Positions 1 through 11,290 of a stretch of DNA of 64,000 nucleotides are shown here, one piece after another (the first letter of the stretch is position 1; each line of letters begins with the position of its first letter). The stretch comes from UBA6115 sp040776985. Its GTDB lineage: Bacteria; Bacillota; Clostridia; Christensenellales; Aristaeellaceae. The stretch spans positions 248,001-312,000 of the forward strand of contig JAXGZL010000002.1 in the NCBI GenBank assembly GCA_040776985.1, given 5' to 3'. The translations under genes were made by a program, and so were the position numbers. The notes below the pieces were generated by a model that did no database searches, was not told where the DNA came from, and saw only the letters and a program-made list of their open reading frames with translations.

Positions 1-3923
<3,923 letters not shown>

Positions 3924-4116
3924 AGGAGACCAATGGAGAATGGCTAAAGACTCTCGTTTGGAAGTTGTGCGGTTGTCAGGGGGCGAAGGCGAGCGCCCGC
4001 AGAAGCGGGAAGAAGCGAGCCGAAAGCCCAATGAGGCAGGGAGCTTTCGATGAGCGAAAGCGAAGAAGAAAGAGCCCATGCCGAATTGAGGGAAGTAAAG
4101 TCCCACCTGAACAACT

Positions 4117-4233
4117 ACCGGTGGCAAAGGCGAAGGGGCCCCACCTGTTCTCATCCCGAACACAGAAGTTAAGCCCTTCAGCGCCGATGGTACTTGGCTG
4201 GAAACGGCCCGGAAGAGTAGGTCGCCGCCGGTT
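4117..4233 (+). rRNA. rrf: 5S ribosomal RNA
   Basis: About 117 bases with the 5S core CCCGAACACAGAAGTTAAG and the closing stem CCGGTGGC...GTCGCCGCCGG. It follows 23S after a spacer of about 190 bases in which nothing else was recognised, and precedes tRNA-Asn, giving the order 16S-23S-5S-tRNA. Confidence 0.95.
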
Positions 4234-4274
4234 ACCAACACGAATTGCAAAGCTAACACTTTGCAATTCTGTAT

Positions 4275-4349
4275 TCCTCCGTAGCTCAATGGCAGAGCAC
4301 CCGGCTGTTAACCGGGTTGTTGCAGGTTCGAGTCCCGCCGGGGGAGCCA
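4275..4349 (+). tRNA. tRNA-Asn (GTT)
   Basis: A cloverleaf can be drawn by hand. The acceptor is TCCTCCG paired with CGGGGGA (one G-U), the D arm is GCTC/GAGC, and the anticodon stem CCCGG/CCGGG encloses CTGTTAA, so the anticodon is GTT (Asn). The T loop is TTCGAGT. The discriminator is G, as expected for Asn, and the CCA end is encoded. The T stem has one A-C mismatch. It is the last gene of the rRNA operon. Confidence 0.95.
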
Positions 4350-4390
4350 TGTCGTCGCGGACTGCGCTAAGTTTGCGGCGACTTTTTTCA
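4350..4390 (+). terminator. rRNA operon terminator
   Basis: Immediately after tRNA-Asn, GTCGTCGC pairs with GCGGCGAC (8 bp with one G-U) and is followed by a run of six T. Position and structure fit a rho-independent terminator for the rRNA operon. Confidence 0.8.
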
Positions 4391-4677
4391 TTTCATTCAA
4401 ACGTCGCCTCTCACACGCTCCGTCGCTCCTCCTTTCCCGCAAAAACCTGCGGGCTTTTGCGGGGTAAAAACGGGGTTGCGGAGTATGATGAGTTGATACA
4501 GACTAAGGCGATTCACATATATTCGGCATGGGCTCTATCTGCTTTGCTGTCGCCTTTTTACCTTGCCATTCAAGCATATGTTTTGATATGACATTGACGT
4601 GAAATGAAGTGATGTTTTCCAGGAGTGCTGACCGCCGGGAGCGGTATAGTTTATGTGCATATTAGGAGAACATCGTC
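4391..4677. other. non-coding gap with an inverted repeat
   Basis: No gene is supported between the rRNA terminator and the GNAT gene. The gap holds a 9-bp inverted repeat CCCGCAAAA/TTTTGCGGG at 4436-4463, which could be a second terminator or an unrecognised short RNA. A possible -10 box TATAGT lies near 4645, upstream of the next gene. Nothing else was recognised. Confidence 0.5.
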
Positions 4678-5145
4678 ATGAGAGATATAGAAATAGTGTA
4701 TGTCAGGGAGCCGGACCTGAAGGCAGAGATTGCTGCCAAGGTTCTTTTTGCCCTGCCTTACTGGTTTGGTTTGCCGGACAGCACCAGGGAGTATATTGAG
4801 CAGAGTCGCAGCCTGCCATTTTGGGCCGCATTTCATGGAGAAACTGCGGTAGGATTTGTGAGCATGATGGAGACCAGCAAGTCCACAGCTGAGGTTCACT
4901 GCATGGGATTACTGCTGGAATATCACCGCAAGGGCATTGGCAGAAAGCTGATGGGCATGCTGGAAGACCATGCGAAAGCAGCAGGCTATCGCCTGTTGCA
5001 GGTGAAAACGGTGGATGAAGGCCATTACAAGGAATATGACCGCACCATTGCTTTCTATGAAGGAGTGGGCTTTTTACGCCTTGAGGTGTTTCCCACCCTC
5101 TGGGATGAGTGGAACCCCTGCCTGGTATTGGTGAAGCCTTTATAA
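4678..5145 (+). CDS. GNAT family N-acetyltransferase
   Basis: 155 residues, the usual size of a single GNAT domain. The acetyl-CoA binding motif A is seen as R-K-G-I-G-R-K (about residues 83-89) after the strand VHCMGLLL. A C-terminal strand with FYEGVGF (about 123-129) is typical of motif B. It should transfer an acetyl group from acetyl-CoA to an amine; the substrate cannot be read from sequence. The ATG follows AGGAG at good spacing. The gene converges on the M42 peptidase gene and the two 3' ends overlap by six bases. Confidence 0.9.
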   Translation: MRDIEIVYVREPDLKAEIAAKVLFALPYWFGLPDSTREYIEQSRSLPFWAAFHGETAVGFVSMMETSKSTAEVHCMGLLLEYHRKGIGRKLMGMLEDHAKAAGYRLLQVKTVDEGHYKEYDRTIAFYEGVGFLRLEVFPTLWDEWNPCLVLVKPL

Positions 5146-6180
5146 AGACCTGAGGTAATGCCACAGCAGCATCAGGGTGTTCCACAGGCCATCCTCATGC
5201 ACCCGCTCATAGCCGTGGCTGGCAGAGACGCCGGGGCCAATCAGGGCGTGGCGATAGTCATGCCCGGCGGAGAGGGCGGCATCGGTGTCAGAGCCATAAA
5301 AGGGATAGATATCAACGGCATGGCTTAACTGATGTTGTTTGGCGCAGTCAATCAGGGCGCCGGTCAGGGCACGGTTGTAGGGGCCACGGGAGTCCTTGGC
5401 GCAGATGCTGACGGTGAACTCATCCGTGGTCAGGTCATCGCCCACCACCCCCATATCCACCGCGATCATGTCGCTGATGCCCTCCGGATGGCCGGCGCTG
5501 GCGCCGTGGCCCACCTCTTCATAGTTTGTAAACAGGATGTACACGGGGCGGGCACAGTTGGCCTGCCCCGTTGCGAAGGCTCTGGCCAGGGTGATCAGCA
5601 CAGCGGCGGAGGCCTTGTCATCCATGTGGCGGCTTTTGATGAAGCCGTCACCGCTTCTTGTGAACCGCGGATCCAGGCTGATGAAATCCCCGGCGGAAAT
5701 GCCCAGGGTTTCGCAATCCGCCTGGTTGTTGACGCGCATGTCCAGCACCACCTCCATGCTTTCATCGCTGCGCTCAGTGCTTGAGAGCTGCTTGTTGGCA
5801 TGGACGGCGGGCTGGTTCATCCGGAGGGTGCCGGGGATTATTTTCCCGGCGCGGGTATGGACCTGCACATTCTCCTGCTCGGCGTATTGCAATGGGAAGC
5901 CGCCCAGTTGGGTGATGCGCAGGCGGCCATTGCCCTTAATGGCGCGCACCATCAGGCCCAGGGTGTCAATATGGGCGGAGAGCAGGATGCCTTCGCCCTT
6001 GCCCTCGTTCAGCCTGGCCAAAACAGCGCCCTTCCGGGTCTGCCAGGGGGAGAGACCCAGGTCTTTCAGACGGTTCAACAGCAGCTTTTCGATGTCTGCG
6101 GTCATGCCGGTGGGGGAGGGGGTGAGCGCCAACTGCTCCAAGGTGTCCACCAGGAAGGGAAGGTGGCTGTTTCTGTCCAT
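5140..6180 (-). CDS. M42 family metallopeptidase (aminopeptidase)
   Basis: 346 residues, normal for M42 di-metal aminopeptidases. Family metal ligands and catalytic residues are all visible: H70-x-D72, D187/D188 in HMDDKAS, the E221-E222 pair in NYEEVGHGAS, D242 in IAVDMG, and H322 in the SASHGYER segment. M42 enzymes are cytoplasmic, assemble as large tetrahedral particles and trim N-terminal residues from peptides. The start has AGGAGG at good spacing. The gene stands alone, divergent from the aldolase gene. Confidence 0.93.
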   Translation of the reverse strand: MDRNSHLPFLVDTLEQLALTPSPTGMTADIEKLLLNRLKDLGLSPWQTRKGAVLARLNEGKGEGILLSAHIDTLGLMVRAIKGNGRLRITQLGGFPLQYAEQENVQVHTRAGKIIPGTLRMNQPAVHANKQLSSTERSDESMEVVLDMRVNNQADCETLGISAGDFISLDPRFTRSGDGFIKSRHMDDKASAAVLITLARAFATGQANCARPVYILFTNYEEVGHGASAGHPEGISDMIAVDMGVVGDDLTTDEFTVSICAKDSRGPYNRALTGALIDCAKQHQLSHAVDIYPFYGSDTDAALSAGHDYRHALIGPGVSASHGYERVHEDGLWNTLMLLWHYLRSL

Positions 6181-6303
6181 TTGTGCCTCCTGAATTGTAT
6201 TGAGCTTATCTTATCACAGCTTTGCATCTTTCAGGTGAAAAAAGGCGCAGAATGGCGTATGATGAACCAGGACATCCGAAAGCTATTTTAAAGGAGGCTC
6301 CTT

Positions 6304-7593
6304 ATGCGTTTTGACCTGATGCACCCTGCGGATCAGCTGGTGATGATCATGCAGCGGATTTACGAGTATGGCATGACCACCACCTCCGGCGGTAACCTGT
6401 CCATCCGGGATGAGAACGGGGATGTGTGGATTACCCCTTCCGGCATTGACAAAGGCTCCCTCACCCGGTCTGACATGATCCAGATCAAGCCGGACGGGCA
6501 GCAGATCGGCATGCACCGCCCCTCGGTTGAATTGCCTCTGCACCTGCAGATCTATGAAATCAGGCCGGATCTGAAGGCGGTGCTGCATGCCCATCCCCCC
6601 ACCATGATCGCCTTCAGCCTGGTGCGCCAGGTGCCTAACATCCGCCTGGTGCCGGATGTGCTTAAAATCTGCGGGGATGTGGGCGTGGCGGAATACGCGG
6701 TGCCCGGCAGCGACCTGCTGGGGGAGAACATCGCCCGCCGGTTCCAGGAAGGCTACAACACCGTGCTGATGGAAAACCACGGCTGTGTGATCGGTGCCAA
6801 GGACCTGTTCACTGCCTTTGCGGCCTTTGAAACGCTGGATTTTTCCGGCCGGCTGGAGATTGACGCCCTGAAGCTGGGGCAGCCCCGGTCATTGACCCAG
6901 GAGCAGCTGGACGCCTATGCCGCCCCGCGCAACCTGGCCATGGATGCCTTCATCCCCAAATACGCCACCAGCTTTGAGCGGGCAGCCCGGCGGGACATGT
7001 GCCGCTTTATCCACAGATCCTATGATCAGCGGCTGTTCACCGCCACCCAGGGCACCTATTCCCAGCGGCTGGAGGACGGCGCCTTCCTGATTACCCCCTA
7101 TAACAAAGACCGAAAATACCTGGAGCCGGAGGACCTGGTGCTGATCAAGAACGGCATGTGTGAGGCGGGGAAGACCCCCAGCCGTTCCGTCTTCCTGCAC
7201 CAGGCGATCTACGAGGCGCACCCGGAGGTGGGCAGCGTGCTGATCGCCCATGCGCCATCCATCATGGCCTTTGCGGTGACGGATACCCCCTTTGATTCCC
7301 GGCTGATCCCGGAAAGCTACATCAGCCTGAGGGCTGTCAACAAGATGCCCTTCCTCAGCTCCACCACCAATGTGCCCGGCGTGGTGGCCTCCTTCAGCGT
7401 CAGGCACCCGGTCCTGATCATCGAAAACCAGTGCGTGATCTGCACGGGCAAGGATCTGCTCAACGCCTTTGACCGCCTGGAAGTGCTGGAGTTTTCTGCC
7501 AAGGCGGTGATCGCCGCCAAGGAAATCGGCCCGGTGGTGCAGATCAACGACCAGCAGGTGAAGGAGATCGAGGTGGCCTTCAAGCTGGACTGA
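6304..7593 (+). CDS. tandem class II aldolase/adducin domain protein
   Basis: 429 residues, twice the length of a fuculose-phosphate aldolase, because two aldolase II domains are fused (about 5-215 and 230-425). Domain 1 has the family catalytic and zinc set: E76, H95-x-H97 (in LHAHP) and H159 (in MENHG). In domain 2 the matching positions read S295, I314, H316 and Q376, so this half has lost the catalytic Glu and two of three zinc His. It is likely a structural half. Domain 1 probably cleaves or isomerises a phosphorylated sugar; the substrate is unknown. An AAAGGAGG site precedes the ATG. The next gene, a TIM-barrel isomerase, starts 26 bases downstream, so both probably act in one sugar pathway. 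Confidence 0.88.
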   Translation: MRFDLMHPADQLVMIMQRIYEYGMTTTSGGNLSIRDENGDVWITPSGIDKGSLTRSDMIQIKPDGQQIGMHRPSVELPLHLQIYEIRPDLKAVLHAHPPTMIAFSLVRQVPNIRLVPDVLKICGDVGVAEYAVPGSDLLGENIARRFQEGYNTVLMENHGCVIGAKDLFTAFAAFETLDFSGRLEIDALKLGQPRSLTQEQLDAYAAPRNLAMDAFIPKYATSFERAARRDMCRFIHRSYDQRLFTATQGTYSQRLEDGAFLITPYNKDRKYLEPEDLVLIKNGMCEAGKTPSRSVFLHQAIYEAHPEVGSVLIAHAPSIMAFAVTDTPFDSRLIPESYISLRAVNKMPFLSSTTNVPGVVASFSVRHPVLIIENQCVICTGKDLLNAFDRLEVLEFSAKAVIAAKEIGPVVQINDQQVKEIEVAFKLD

Positions 7594-7619
7594 CCATAGA
7601 TTTCTGAAAGGAGAGGCGT

Positions 7620-8489
7620 ATGCGCATCAACAAATCCATCGTGCTGACAGCCCTGGTGCCCTCAGCCAGGGAGGATGAGTCGGCCTTTATCAGGGCCATT
7701 GACCGGCTGCATGCCGCAGGCGTTAACACCATAGAGTATGCCGCGCCCCTGACGGATGCCCCCAGACGCGGGGAACTGCTGGCCCAGCGGGGGCTGGGAG
7801 GCATCTTCCTGGCGGCCACCTTCCAGAAGGAACAGGGGCAGAACCTGTCCGCAGTGGACAGGGAGGAACGGCGTTATGCCCTTGAAGCCTGCAAGAGCTG
7901 TGTGGATGCCGCCATCCTGTCAGGAGCCAAAGGGGTGCTGATCACCAGCGGCAGGTATCCTGAAGATACAAGCCTTGAGCCTGATGCCTGGCAGGCTTTT
8001 GAGGAAAGCCTGCGCGCGCTGCTGGACCACGCCGGAGGACGCATTCGCCTGCTGCTGGAGCCGGGGGACCGGACGGTGGATGCCCGGCAGCTGGCAGGGC
8101 CAACCGCCCAGGTGCTTAAGATGATGCGGCGCCTGAACCAACCCCTGACTGCCCTGGGCCTCACCATGGACACCAGCCACCTGGCGCAGTTGGCGGAAGA
8201 TCCGCACCATTCCCTGAAGGAAAGCATGACCTGGTGCGACCATGTCCACCTGGCCAACTGTGTGCTGGATCAAGCCTCCCCCCTGTATGGGGACAAGCAT
8301 CCCGCCTTTGATCACCAGGGGGCGGTTTACACCTCCCGGCAGCTTCAGGAAACCGTGGCTTTTCTGAAAGACCTGGCCCCCCATCCGAAGCTGACCCTGG
8401 CGGTTGAAATCATTTCAAGGGAAACAGCACCCTTCCAGATGCTGGAACAGGTGCTGATGGATGAAGCCTGGTTCTTTAAACTGGCCTGA
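7620..8489 (+). CDS. sugar phosphate isomerase/epimerase family (xylose isomerase-like TIM barrel)
   Basis: 289 residues, the usual size for the AP-endonuclease-2/xylose-isomerase-like fold. Visible features are a strand with GAKGVLITSG, L-L-L-E-P-G-D near the middle (a candidate metal-binding Glu), LGLTMDTSH, CDHVHLANC and a C-terminal LAVEIISRE. These match the positions of the metal-binding Glu/Asp/His residues of the family. It lies 26 bases after the tandem aldolase gene with an AAAGGAG site, so the two are likely co-transcribed in a carbohydrate pathway. The exact sugar is not determinable. Confidence 0.83.
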   Translation: MRINKSIVLTALVPSAREDESAFIRAIDRLHAAGVNTIEYAAPLTDAPRRGELLAQRGLGGIFLAATFQKEQGQNLSAVDREERRYALEACKSCVDAAILSGAKGVLITSGRYPEDTSLEPDAWQAFEESLRALLDHAGGRIRLLLEPGDRTVDARQLAGPTAQVLKMMRRLNQPLTALGLTMDTSHLAQLAEDPHHSLKESMTWCDHVHLANCVLDQASPLYGDKHPAFDHQGAVYTSRQLQETVAFLKDLAPHPKLTLAVEIISRETAPFQMLEQVLMDEAWFFKLA

Positions 8490-8498
8490 ACGAGGGAA

Positions 8499-9050
8499 CT
8501 ATTTGCTGGCTTTAAGACCTGCGTCAAAGGCAGCGATCAGATAGCCATAGCCCTCTTTTTCCATGTCTTCATAGGGGATAAAGCGCAGGGAGGCGGAGTT
8601 GATGCAGTAGCGCAGCCCGCCTTTATCCTTTGGCCCGTCCGGGAATACATGCCCCAGGTGGGCATCCCCGGAGCGGCTTTTGACCTCTGTGCGCAGCATC
8701 CCGAAGGAGCGGTCCTCATACTCCGTGATCAACTCCTCCGCGATGGGCTTGGTGAAGCTGGGCCAGCCGCAGCCGGCGTCATACTTGTCAAAGGAGAAGA
8801 AAAGGGGCTCCCCTGTGGTGATATCCGCATAGATGCCTTCACGCTCCTCATCCCAGTATTCCCCGGTGAAGGCGCGTTCGGTGTCTCCCAGTTGGGTGAC
8901 CCGGTAGGACAGGTCGCTGAGGGTGGATTTGAGGGTTTCCGGAGACAGGGTAGGGTAGGGGGGAATGGTGGATTCCGCCCTGGCGGGGACGCGTCCCCCC
9001 ACCAGGAAGGCGGCCAGCACAAAAGCGGATAAAAGCAGGTATTTCAACAT
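8499..9050 (-). CDS. msrB: exported peptide-methionine (R)-S-oxide reductase
   Basis: 183 residues. An N-terminal Sec signal (LLLSAFVLAAFLVGG, cut probably after ARA) precedes a complete MsrB domain with CGWPSF, RTEVKSRSGDAHLGHVF and the catalytic cysteine in RYCINSASLRF. The two CxxC zinc pairs of many MsrB enzymes are absent, so this is the zinc-free type. The enzyme reduces methionine-R-sulfoxide in proteins. The signal puts it outside the membrane, where it would need an external electron source such as the CcdA/thioredoxin pair at 42286-43505 (inference). The frame stays open further upstream, but the start chosen has AGGAGG and begins the signal peptide. Confidence 0.92.
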   Translation of the reverse strand: MLKYLLLSAFVLAAFLVGGRVPARAESTIPPYPTLSPETLKSTLSDLSYRVTQLGDTERAFTGEYWDEEREGIYADITTGEPLFFSFDKYDAGCGWPSFTKPIAEELITEYEDRSFGMLRTEVKSRSGDAHLGHVFPDGPKDKGGLRYCINSASLRFIPYEDMEKEGYGYLIAAFDAGLKASK

Positions 9051-9070
9051 ATAACCTCCTGTTGATAAGG

Positions 9071-9097
9071 CAGAAAGCGGCGATATGCCGCTTTCTG
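9071..9097 (-). terminator. hairpin between the surface protein gene and msrB
   Basis: An 11-bp perfect stem CAGAAAGCGGC/GCCGCTTTCTG with a five-base loop. On the minus strand it lies after the 654-residue protein gene and just before the msrB ribosome binding site. The T-tract is weak on both strands, so it may attenuate rather than stop transcription. Confidence 0.5.
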
Positions 9098-9126
9098 TCG
9101 TTTGATTTCTTATGGTGTTGAGGGTG

Positions 9127-11091
9127 TCAGGCATTGCTGTCCTTGTCGCTGCTGCGGCGCTTGGCGCGGCGGTTGCGGCGCTCGCCCTCTTCAGCGGGCT
9201 CGGCAGCGTCCGGCTCAGCGGGTTTCTTTTCTTCGGTTTTTTCAGCGTTCTCACGGGTGAGGCGATAACTGCTGCCGCCGTCATTGCTGGCGGGCGGCGC
9301 CGGGGAGTTATCTTCTTGTTTTCCAAGCACGTCCTTTTGGGACAGGTACTTCTCATGGGGCATGATGACCTTTTCTTTTTCAGGCTCGGCTGCAGGCGGC
9401 TCATCCGGGTCAGCGGGGGCTTCCTCCGCCGGGGTTTGGGTGGGTGGCGCGGTGTAGTCCCGGGTGCTGCTAACCTCAAAGGAGTCATAGGCCGCGTTGC
9501 TCTTGGCACGGGCGCGGGCACGCATGACAGAGCTTGTCACAAACAGGATCAGCGCCAGGCCAAACAGCACGCCCACGCCCAGGGTGGCGATGAACAGCGC
9601 GTTACGGACGCCTGTGCTGCTGGCATCCTGGCCAAAGTCCTGGGGCACCGGGCTGTGGGTGACCAGGGGTTCCGGGGTCACCACCACTTTCCGGGTGGGG
9701 GCGGGGGTGGGCTGTGTATATCCGATTTCAAGGGTGTTGGACTCAAAGGTCATCTGGGTGTTCTGCACATCGGTGGCCACGGCGGAGAAGCGGTACTTGC
9801 CCGCCTGGGAGATCTGGAAATCCCGGGAGACCGTGGTGCTCTGCCCCGGGGCCAGTTCTGCAATGGTGTAGATGTCAGTGGCGCCGTGCTTGATCTTGAT
9901 GTTCTTGGCTGCGTTGTTGCTGTCGTTGGTGACCACCAGGTTGAAGGTGATGTCACCGGGAATGGCGGTGACCGCCTCCTTGTTGGCGGTGAGCACCAGG
10001 TTGAGGCGCAGCATCTGCCCTTCCGCGTAGGCAGAAACCTTGAACTCCGGCACCGTTTCCTTCTTGGTGACGCCGGTGTTATCCTCCAGGTTCAGGGTGA
10101 ACTTGAAGGTGGTGGTCTGGTTGATGGTGACTTCCTTGGTTTTCTCAACCGTTTGTCCGGCGGGGATCTCCAGCTTGGTGAACACCTCGCCCAGCACCGG
10201 GTCGGTGACGGACACATTGGCGTAGGAGATGTTGCCGGCGTTCCTCAGGGTGAGCTTCAGGGTGACGGTTTCGCCGATGGACACCTGCTGCTTGTCCGCA
10301 GTCAGGGTGTAGTTGAGGGCGGGCTTGGCCAGCGGGATCTGCACCGGGGCGATCACCACCTGCTGGGTGGTGCGCTCCCCTTCCTTGCGGTAGGTGACAT
10401 TGGCCGAGCTGGTCAAATCCCCTGTGGGGGACTTTTTGGTGAAGGTGATCTGCTCGCTGGCGCCAGCGGCCAGGGAGGCGATGGTCTGCTCCTTGGTGGA
10501 GATCAGGCGGTTTTCCTTGATTTTGATGTTGGTGAGGGTGACATTGCCCTGGTTGACGAAATCATAGATGATCTTGACCTCGCCGTTCCGCCTGACCACA
10601 TCCGGGGTGATGGTGCGGCTGACCTTCAGCGACACCTTTTCACCCGTAAAGGCGATGGCGGCGGTGGCGGGCAGGCTGTGCTCCACAATGCTGCCCTGGG
10701 CATCTGTCTTGTTGTAGTTCAGGGTGTAGACCAGCTTGCCTTCGTCCAGCTGCTTCTGGGTGACCGTATACTGGCCCTGCCAGGGCATGCTCTGGCCGGA
10801 CTTCAGCGGAAAGAGGGAGCCCCCGTCCCCGAAGGAGGTGACCAGTCTGCCATCCGGGTCCTTCAGGGACAGCGGAACGGTGATGTCCTCGTTGCCCGCG
10901 TTTGACACCCGGGCGGACACGGTGACGGTGCCTGGGGCGGTGAGGCTGGCCGGTTCTACGCTCAGCGTAAAGTTAAGCCCTGCTTCCGCTGTGGTCGCAA
11001 AGGCACCTGGCACCAGCAGCAACACGACAAGGGCCACCAAGATGGCGATCGCGCGGTGTTTATGTGTTATCAGGGCACCCATTCTGCCCAT
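9127..11091 (-). CDS. surface protein with repeated CARDB/DUF11-like domains and membrane anchor
   Basis: 654 residues. An N-terminal hydrophobic signal is followed by about four beta-sandwich repeats whose cores recur as 'vSvsNAGN...V' and 'GeTVTLKLTL'. They resemble CARDB/DUF11 extracellular domains. A transmembrane helix near 505-525 (ALFIATLGVGVLFGLALILF) leads into a basic stop and a long Pro/Glu-rich cytoplasmic tail with many charged residues. The tail is unusual for a simple surface protein. Two Met codons compete: the first lies directly against GGAGGG, while Met4 (start at 11082) has about nine bases of spacing and is the more likely start. Function unknown; a cell-surface or envelope organising role is an inference. 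Confidence 0.75.
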   Translation of the reverse strand: MGRMGALITHKHRAIAILVALVVLLLVPGAFATTAEAGLNFTLSVEPASLTAPGTVTVSARVSNAGNEDITVPLSLKDPDGRLVTSFGDGGSLFPLKSGQSMPWQGQYTVTQKQLDEGKLVYTLNYNKTDAQGSIVEHSLPATAAIAFTGEKVSLKVSRTITPDVVRRNGEVKIIYDFVNQGNVTLTNIKIKENRLISTKEQTIASLAAGASEQITFTKKSPTGDLTSSANVTYRKEGERTTQQVVIAPVQIPLAKPALNYTLTADKQQVSIGETVTLKLTLRNAGNISYANVSVTDPVLGEVFTKLEIPAGQTVEKTKEVTINQTTTFKFTLNLEDNTGVTKKETVPEFKVSAYAEGQMLRLNLVLTANKEAVTAIPGDITFNLVVTNDSNNAAKNIKIKHGATDIYTIAELAPGQSTTVSRDFQISQAGKYRFSAVATDVQNTQMTFESNTLEIGYTQPTPAPTRKVVVTPEPLVTHSPVPQDFGQDASSTGVRNALFIATLGVGVLFGLALILFVTSSVMRARARAKSNAAYDSFEVSSTRDYTAPPTQTPAEEAPADPDEPPAAEPEKEKVIMPHEKYLSQKDVLGKQEDNSPAPPASNDGGSSYRLTRENAEKTEEKKPAEPDAAEPAEEGERRNRRAKRRSSDKDSNA

Positions 11092-11230
11092 CCCTCCTTC
11101 CAGCGCATCAAGCGCTTTGGCCGGAACCTAATTATTACGGACATTTTACAGCATGTGTCAGACAGTGTCAAGCATATTGACGCTGTTTCCTCAATTGTTA
11201 CTTGCCATTCCCGGCATTTGGGGCGCCATG

Positions 11231-11258
11231 TTGCGCGGGGTTCGGTTTATGATATAAT
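11231..11258 (+). promoter_or_regulatory. promoter of the PBP1A gene
   Basis: TTGCGC, 16 bases, TATAAT with an upstream TGA that forms an extended -10. Transcription would begin about 11265, leaving a leader of only about 25 bases that carries AGGAGG at 11278-11283. This matters for start choice in the next gene. Confidence 0.6.
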
Positions 11259-11290
11259 TGCCCTGATCCCAGGATGCAGGAGGTTTAACC

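Noticed and set aside
9112..10905. 597-codon open frame on the plus strand
   Set aside because: Antisense to the surface protein gene, with Gly/Val/Leu-rich translation typical of a shadow frame.
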